Of a stretch of 64,000 nucleotides of DNA, positions 60,782 through 64,000 are shown one piece after another; the stretch's first letter is position 1, and every line of letters begins with the position of its first letter. The position numbers and the translations under genes are program-made. The notes under the pieces are model-generated. The model made no database searches and had not been told where the DNA came from. It worked only from the letters and a program-made list of their open reading frames with translations. This DNA is from Jidongwangia harbinensis (GTDB lineage: Bacteria > Actinomycetota > Actinomycetes > Mycobacteriales > Micromonosporaceae). The stretch is from assembly GCF_020216025.1 (NCBI RefSeq), contig NZ_JAIWNC010000011.1, forward strand, positions 1 to 64,000. Reading direction: 5' to 3'.

Positions 60782-60836
60782 GCGACTGCACCGCAGCGAA
60801 GCAGGGGCCGGGAGCGCACGCCAAGGGCGGCTCGGC

Positions 60837-61865
60837 GTGATCGTCGGGGTTCGGTGTGACGCGGGAGCGCGTACCGGGGTCGGTCATCTGGTGCGGTGCG
60901 TGGCGCTCGCCGAGGAACTGACCGCCCGCGGCGTGGACGTGCACTTCCTGAGCGACCTGGGCGGTCTGCCCTGGGCCGAGCAGCAGCTCCGCGCCCGGGG
61001 ACTGCCGTGGCACCCGGCGCCCGCCGACACGGCCGGGCTGCTCGCCGCGGCGGACCGGCTGGCGCTCGACGCGGTGATCCTGGACTCGTACACCCTGCCG
61101 GCCGGCCAGAGCGGCGCGCTGCGGGCCTCCGGCCGCCGGGTGCTCGCCGTGGTGGACGGGGACCTGCTCGGGCAGCAGGCCGACCTCTACGTCGACCAGA
61201 ACCTCGACTCGGACCTGGCCGACCCGGCCCTGCCCGCGGGCGCGGTGCGGCTGGCCGGCCTCGACTACGCGCTGCTGCGCTCGGTGGTACGCCGGCTGCG
61301 TCCACCGGCGCCCCGGGTCGCCGGCTCCGGGCGTACCCCCCGGGTGGTGTGTTTCTTCGGCGGCACCGACGCCTACCGTGCCGCGCCGGTCCTGGCCGGC
61401 CTGCTGGTGCGCACCGGCGCGGCGTTCGAGGCCGTGGTGGTGGCCGCGGACGACGAGCTGCGCGCCGAGCTGCTCGCGCTCCGGCCCGGGCCGGAACAGC
61501 GGATCGACGTCATCGCGCCCACCGACGACCTGCCCAAGCTGCTCGCGGACGCCGACCTGGCGGTCAGCGCCAGCGGCACGTCCACCTGGGAACTGCTCTG
61601 CCTGGGCCTGCCGGCCGCGCTGGTCTGGGTGGTGGAGAACCAGATCCTCGGGTACGGCCGCACGATCGAACGCGGTCTCGCCGCCGGGGTCGGGCACCTG
61701 CCGTCGCTCCGGGAGCCGGACTCGGCCGAGGCGCAGGCCGCCGTGGCGGTGCTCCGGGACCTGCTGACCGACGCGCCGCGCCGGGCCGCGCTGTCCGCCC
61801 GGGCCTGGGCGGCGGTGGACGGGCGCGGTGTGGAACGGGTCGCCGACTCGCTCACCGCACCCTGA
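60837..61865 (+). CDS. pseG: UDP-sugar hydrolase PseG
   Basis: The enzyme that cleaves UDP from UDP-2,4-diacetamido-2,4,6-trideoxy-beta-L-altropyranose, giving the substrate of PseI. 342 residues, GT-B fold like MurG. The catalytic His17 lies in ARTGVGHLVRCVALAEEL, the PseG/SpsG signature. VVCFFGGTDA and AVSASGTSTWELLCLGLPA form the donor-binding half. Start GTG 60837. It ends 7 bases before the convergent GNAT gene. With pseB, pseC, pseH, pseI and pseF the pathway is complete. Confidence 0.93.
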   Translation: MIVGVRCDAGARTGVGHLVRCVALAEELTARGVDVHFLSDLGGLPWAEQQLRARGLPWHPAPADTAGLLAAADRLALDAVILDSYTLPAGQSGALRASGRRVLAVVDGDLLGQQADLYVDQNLDSDLADPALPAGAVRLAGLDYALLRSVVRRLRPPAPRVAGSGRTPRVVCFFGGTDAYRAAPVLAGLLVRTGAAFEAVVVAADDELRAELLALRPGPEQRIDVIAPTDDLPKLLADADLAVSASGTSTWELLCLGLPAALVWVVENQILGYGRTIERGLAAGVGHLPSLREPDSAEAQAAVAVLRDLLTDAPRRAALSARAWAAVDGRGVERVADSLTAP

Positions 61866-61872
61866 CGCCCCG

Positions 61873-62388
61873 CTACGGCTCCAGGTCGCGGCGCATGGCC
61901 ACCCGCGGCCAGCGGTCCAGCCCGTGTCCCGCCTCGGCGGCCCGGATGTCACGCAGCTCCGGGCCCAGTTCGTCGTCGCGCAGTCGGCGGAACCCGCACC
62001 GCCGCTCGTAGTAGGGCGCGTTCCAGGCCACCTCCGCGAACGTGGTGAGGGTGAGCGCCCGCGCGCCGCGCTCCCGGGCCCAGCCGGCCACGTGCTCGAT
62101 CAGGGCCCGCCCGATTCCGTGGCCGGCCTGGTCCGGGTGCACGGACACCTGCTCGACGTGCACGGCGCCGTCCGCCCACCGGGCGAGCAGATAGGCCACC
62201 GGCGCGGTCCGCAGGTAGACCCAGGCGCGACCGTTCCGCCGGTAGTGGCGGAGCACCTCGAGCGTCGGCGGCTCGTCGGCGGCGATCGCCGCCATGCCGA
62301 TGTCCGCGAACGCCCGCCCGGCCGCGCGTTCGATGTCGCGCAAGCCCGCAAGGTCGGCCTCGGTGGCGAGCCGGATCACGACCCCCAC
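61873..62388 (-). CDS. GNAT acetyltransferase
   Basis: A 171-residue acetyl-CoA-dependent N-acyltransferase. The fold start VVIRLATEADLAGLRDIER, beta4 VHVEQVSVHPDQAGHGIGRALIEHV (Arg/Gln-x-x-Gly-x-Gly/Ala motif is QAGHGIG) and YYERRCGFRRL are typical of the family. Substrate unknown. It is not obviously part of the pse pathway, being convergent with it and lacking the PseH opening motif. Start GTG 62388; a nearby GTG 62379 is possible. Confidence 0.85.
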   Translation of the reverse strand: MGVVIRLATEADLAGLRDIERAAGRAFADIGMAAIAADEPPTLEVLRHYRRNGRAWVYLRTAPVAYLLARWADGAVHVEQVSVHPDQAGHGIGRALIEHVAGWARERGARALTLTTFAEVAWNAPYYERRCGFRRLRDDELGPELRDIRAAEAGHGLDRWPRVAMRRDLEP

Positions 62389-62502
62389 AATACGGCCGTC
62401 CCACCCGCCACACCGGCCCCGGCGCCGCCGGTACCCGCAAACGGCTCAGCGCCGGGACCGGGTGTGCCGAACAGGGTGGGGAACAAACCGAAGGAGGTAC
62501 GT

Positions 62503-62982
62503 GTGCCGACCGTGCTCGTAGCCGACGACGACGCCGACCACCGTGAACTGCTGACGCTCACCCTGCGCAAGCTCGGCCATGACGCGGTGGAAGCCGGCGA
62601 CACCCTCACCGCGCACACCCTGATCGGCGCCGGGACCGTCGACGCCATGCTGCTCGACGTCCGGATGCCCGACGAGTCCGGCATCGACTTCTGCCGCCGG
62701 CTGCGCCACGAGCCGGCCACCGCGCTGCTGCCGATCATGTTCGTGACCGCCGACGTGAACGATCACCGGGTGGTCGAGGCCATGCTGGCCGGCGCGGACG
62801 ACTACCTGACCAAGCCGTTCCACCGCGCCGAACTGGCCGCGCGCCTGGACAGCATGCTGCTGCGCCGCCCCGGCGGAACCACCCGGTCCGCCACCGCCGC
62901 GATGCTGGCCGCCCGGCACGCGCTGCACCGGCCGGGCGCGGCGCCGCTGCCCCGGGTGCAACCGTTCCGGCACAGCGCCTGA
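62503..62982 (+). CDS. CheY-like response regulator
   Basis: A 159-residue receiver-domain protein. The acidic cluster is VADDDADH, phospho-Asp52 lies in LLDVRMPDE, Thr in FVTAD and Lys in YLTKPF; helix alpha5 follows, then a 35-residue basic tail with no output domain. It may act in motility or in a phosphorelay. GTG 62503 is fixed by AAGGAGGTAC directly upstream. No kinase is adjacent. Confidence 0.9.
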   Translation: MPTVLVADDDADHRELLTLTLRKLGHDAVEAGDTLTAHTLIGAGTVDAMLLDVRMPDESGIDFCRRLRHEPATALLPIMFVTADVNDHRVVEAMLAGADDYLTKPFHRAELAARLDSMLLRRPGGTTRSATAAMLAARHALHRPGAAPLPRVQPFRHSA

Positions 62983-62989
62983 CCGAGGG

Positions 62990-63015
62990 GTGTCGCGGCC
63001 GGCGCACCCGGGTAC
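62990..63015 (+). promoter_or_regulatory. SigB-like promoter, leaderless, for DUF6582 gene
   Basis: GTGTC at 62990-62994, a 15-base spacer, GGGTAC at 63010-63015, then 9 bases to ATG 63025. It is the third case in the window with the same 9-base step to the start codon. Confidence 0.5.
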
Positions 63016-63024
63016 CGGCGGAGT

Positions 63025-63294
63025 ATGGCTACCACCTGGAAGCCCGTGGACGAGCACGGCACGCTCTCGGCCGGGGACCGTAAGGACCTGCCCGACAGCG
63101 CATACGCGTTCCCGGGCAAGCGCAAGGAACCCCTGACCGACGCCCGGCACGTACGAAACGCGCTGGCCCGCTTCGCCCAGGTCCAGGACGTCACGGACGC
63201 GGAACGCGACCAGGCGTTCGCGAACATCCGGGCGGCCGCGAAGCACTACGACATCGAGCTGGGCGAGTCGGACTGGCGCGAACTGGTCGACTGA
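63025..63294 (+). CDS. DUF6582 protein
   Basis: An 89-residue soluble protein, charged and helical (LPDSAYAFPGKRKEPLTDARH, VRNALARFAQVQDVTDAERDQAF). The pattern SAYAFPxxRKxPLxDAxHVRNAxARFxQV is that of DUF6582, a family seen in actinobacteria and phages with no known function. ATG 63025 lies exactly 9 bases after a SigB-like -10, so the message may be leaderless and stress-induced. Confidence 0.8.
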   Translation: MATTWKPVDEHGTLSAGDRKDLPDSAYAFPGKRKEPLTDARHVRNALARFAQVQDVTDAERDQAFANIRAAAKHYDIELGESDWRELVD

Positions 63295-63332
63295 CCCGCC
63301 TCCGCGGGCTGACACCCCTACCCGAACATCTG

Positions 63333-63338
63333 TACTAT
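63333..63338 (+). promoter_or_regulatory. Leaderless -10 element of the toxin-antitoxin pair
   Basis: TACTAT lies 6 bases upstream of ATG 63345, with no ribosome site between, the same geometry as TAGCCT before crcB. It would start transcription at or next to the A of the ATG. Confidence 0.5.
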
Positions 63339-63344
63339 CGGTCC

Positions 63345-63521
63345 ATGGCCGACGGGGAGCAGGAAGCGAACGACGGATTCATCGACGAACGCGGCATCTT
63401 CATCTCCAAAGGCGGCATGTCCCGCGCCCGCGCTCGCCGCCTCGAGGCCGAAGCGCGGATGACCCCGGAGGATCGGGACGCGCTGCGGTCGCGGTACGGG
63501 CTGGATCGGCGGTCGGCGTGA
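63345..63521 (+). CDS. Small putative antitoxin
   Basis: A 58-residue acidic-then-basic protein (MADGEQEANDGFIDERGIFI, then SRARARRLEAEARMTPEDRD). I do not recognise a known antitoxin fold (no clear ribbon-helix-helix, AbrB or Phd). Its position is that of an antitoxin: it directly precedes and overlaps the PIN toxin gene by 4 bases (GTGA). The C-terminal helices are charged and could wrap the toxin. The promoter appears leaderless. Confidence 0.6.
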   Translation: MADGEQEANDGFIDERGIFISKGGMSRARARRLEAEARMTPEDRDALRSRYGLDRRSA

Positions 63522-63922
63522 CCGAACGCCCGGTCCACATCATTCTGGATACTTCGGCGATCATCGCTTGCACCCGCGGCTCGGTCGACGTCGGCGAGAC
63601 GCTCAGCGAGATCGACGACGAGCGGGGCGCGGTCGGGCTGCCCGTGCTCAGCCTCGTGGAGGCCGGTCACCGGCTCACCGACACGGGCTGGCTGGACCTT
63701 CTGCTGGAGCACCGGGCCACCGCGATTCTCGACCTGAACGGATCCGACTGGCCCGCTCTCGCGGCGATGTATCGGGATGTCGAGCACGTGGATGCCGCGT
63801 CCGCGGCGCTGGCCGCCATCGACCACCGGTGCCCGATGCTGACCGCGCGACCGAGGCTGTATGAAACGAGCGGCGTGGTGGATTACCTGATCTCGTTGCC
63901 GCCCGAAACGTCGGCGAACTGA
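63518..63922 (+). CDS. PIN-domain toxin (VapC-like ribonuclease)
   Basis: A 134-residue PIN-fold protein. Acidic residues expected for Mg2+ and RNA cleavage are at the right places: Asp11 in IILDTSAII, Glu in LSLVEAGH, Asp in HVDAASAALA; the fourth region CPMLTARPRLY lacks the usual Asp. Overall it resembles VapC toxins but is diverged. GTG 63518 overlaps the antitoxin stop. Together they would form a type II toxin-antitoxin pair. Confidence 0.75.
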   Translation: MTERPVHIILDTSAIIACTRGSVDVGETLSEIDDERGAVGLPVLSLVEAGHRLTDTGWLDLLLEHRATAILDLNGSDWPALAAMYRDVEHVDAASAALAAIDHRCPMLTARPRLYETSGVVDYLISLPPETSAN

Positions 63923-64000
63923 TACCCCACGCCGGCGGTTAGATACTCTAGCGTCAGGGTGAGCCCGTAGCGTTCGGGTCCGCGACGGCGTAGGGGGAGA

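Noticed and set aside
61873..62388. Second acetyltransferase of the pseudaminic-acid pathway
   Set aside because: It lacks the PseH opening motif, is on the opposite strand and the pathway already has PseH.
63940..64000. Start of another gene at the right edge
   Set aside because: A TACTCT-like -10 precedes a GTG, but that frame meets a stop after two codons; nothing can be supported before the window ends.

Overview
The window is high-GC actinobacterial DNA (about 70% GC or more, many GTG starts, dense operons with ATGA/GTGA overlaps). The gene content points to a Micromonosporaceae-type actinomycete, for example Actinoplanes. The evidence is a SigB/SigF-class sigma factor, a shared-ATPase-style polyol ABC operon, and a complete pseudaminic-acid set of the kind used to glycosylate flagella or cell surfaces. 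Genus is inference only.

Layout. Bases 1-5.1 kb: the end of a stress-type sigma gene, a GH13 amylase, a DUF6131 microprotein, a repeat-bearing spacer, an Ala-rich coiled-coil gene followed by an 18-bp tandem array, a HAD phosphatase and an SDR. 5.1-16.2 kb: a secreted beta-propeller coupled to a holin-like/alkaline-phosphatase fusion, a GlsB stress membrane protein, a lipoprotein, a GH18 chitinase, a LamG protein, a DHA2 exporter, an NDH-2 dehydrogenase and a GH15 trehalase/glucoamylase. 16.2-20.2 kb: a full mannitol-type PTS operon (IIC-IIB-tiny ORF-IIA-HPr-EI). 20.3-27.3 kb: a TPR protein, a cyclase, a GDT1 manganese exporter behind a yybP-ykoY riboswitch, an alpha/beta-hydrolase whose frame runs open into the exporter, a DUF4240 protein, a four-copy inverted-repeat element and an APC permease. 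27.3-32.3 kb: a polyol ABC/dehydrogenase operon with a DeoR regulator. 32.6-37.6 kb: two GGDEF-EAL proteins flanking a CsbD gene.

37.7-61.9 kb is a surface-glycan region. All six pseudaminic-acid enzymes are present, split into pseH-pseI at 39-40 kb and pseB-pseC and pseF-pseG at 55-62 kb. They are accompanied by a GT2, a GT-B-like candidate transferase and two paralogous methyltransferase-like proteins. Divergent from pseB runs a seven-gene operon: ACP, ketoreductase-like SDR, AMP-ligase, LuxE-like, LuxC-like, GtrB-type GT2 and a large GT-C-like membrane protein. I infer that it makes an acyl-derived (aldehyde or hydroxyacyl) group and a lipid-linked sugar for the same glycan. Between the two pse blocks lies what looks like an insertion: paired crcB genes, a two-component system, a MarR regulator, a tandem duplicate of small secreted two-cysteine proteins and a transposase remnant. 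The right end carries a GNAT protein, a CheY-like regulator, a DUF6582 protein and a PIN-domain toxin with an unclassified small partner.

Regulation visible in the sequence: six promoters share a G-rich -35 (GATTG/GGTTG/GTTTC/GTGTC type) and a GGGTAY-like -10. They stand before stress-type genes, which fits the SigB-type sigma at base 1; in three of them the -10 ends exactly 9 nt before the ATG, suggesting leaderless mRNAs. The PTS operon has a near-consensus housekeeping promoter (TTGACA-N17-TACAAC).
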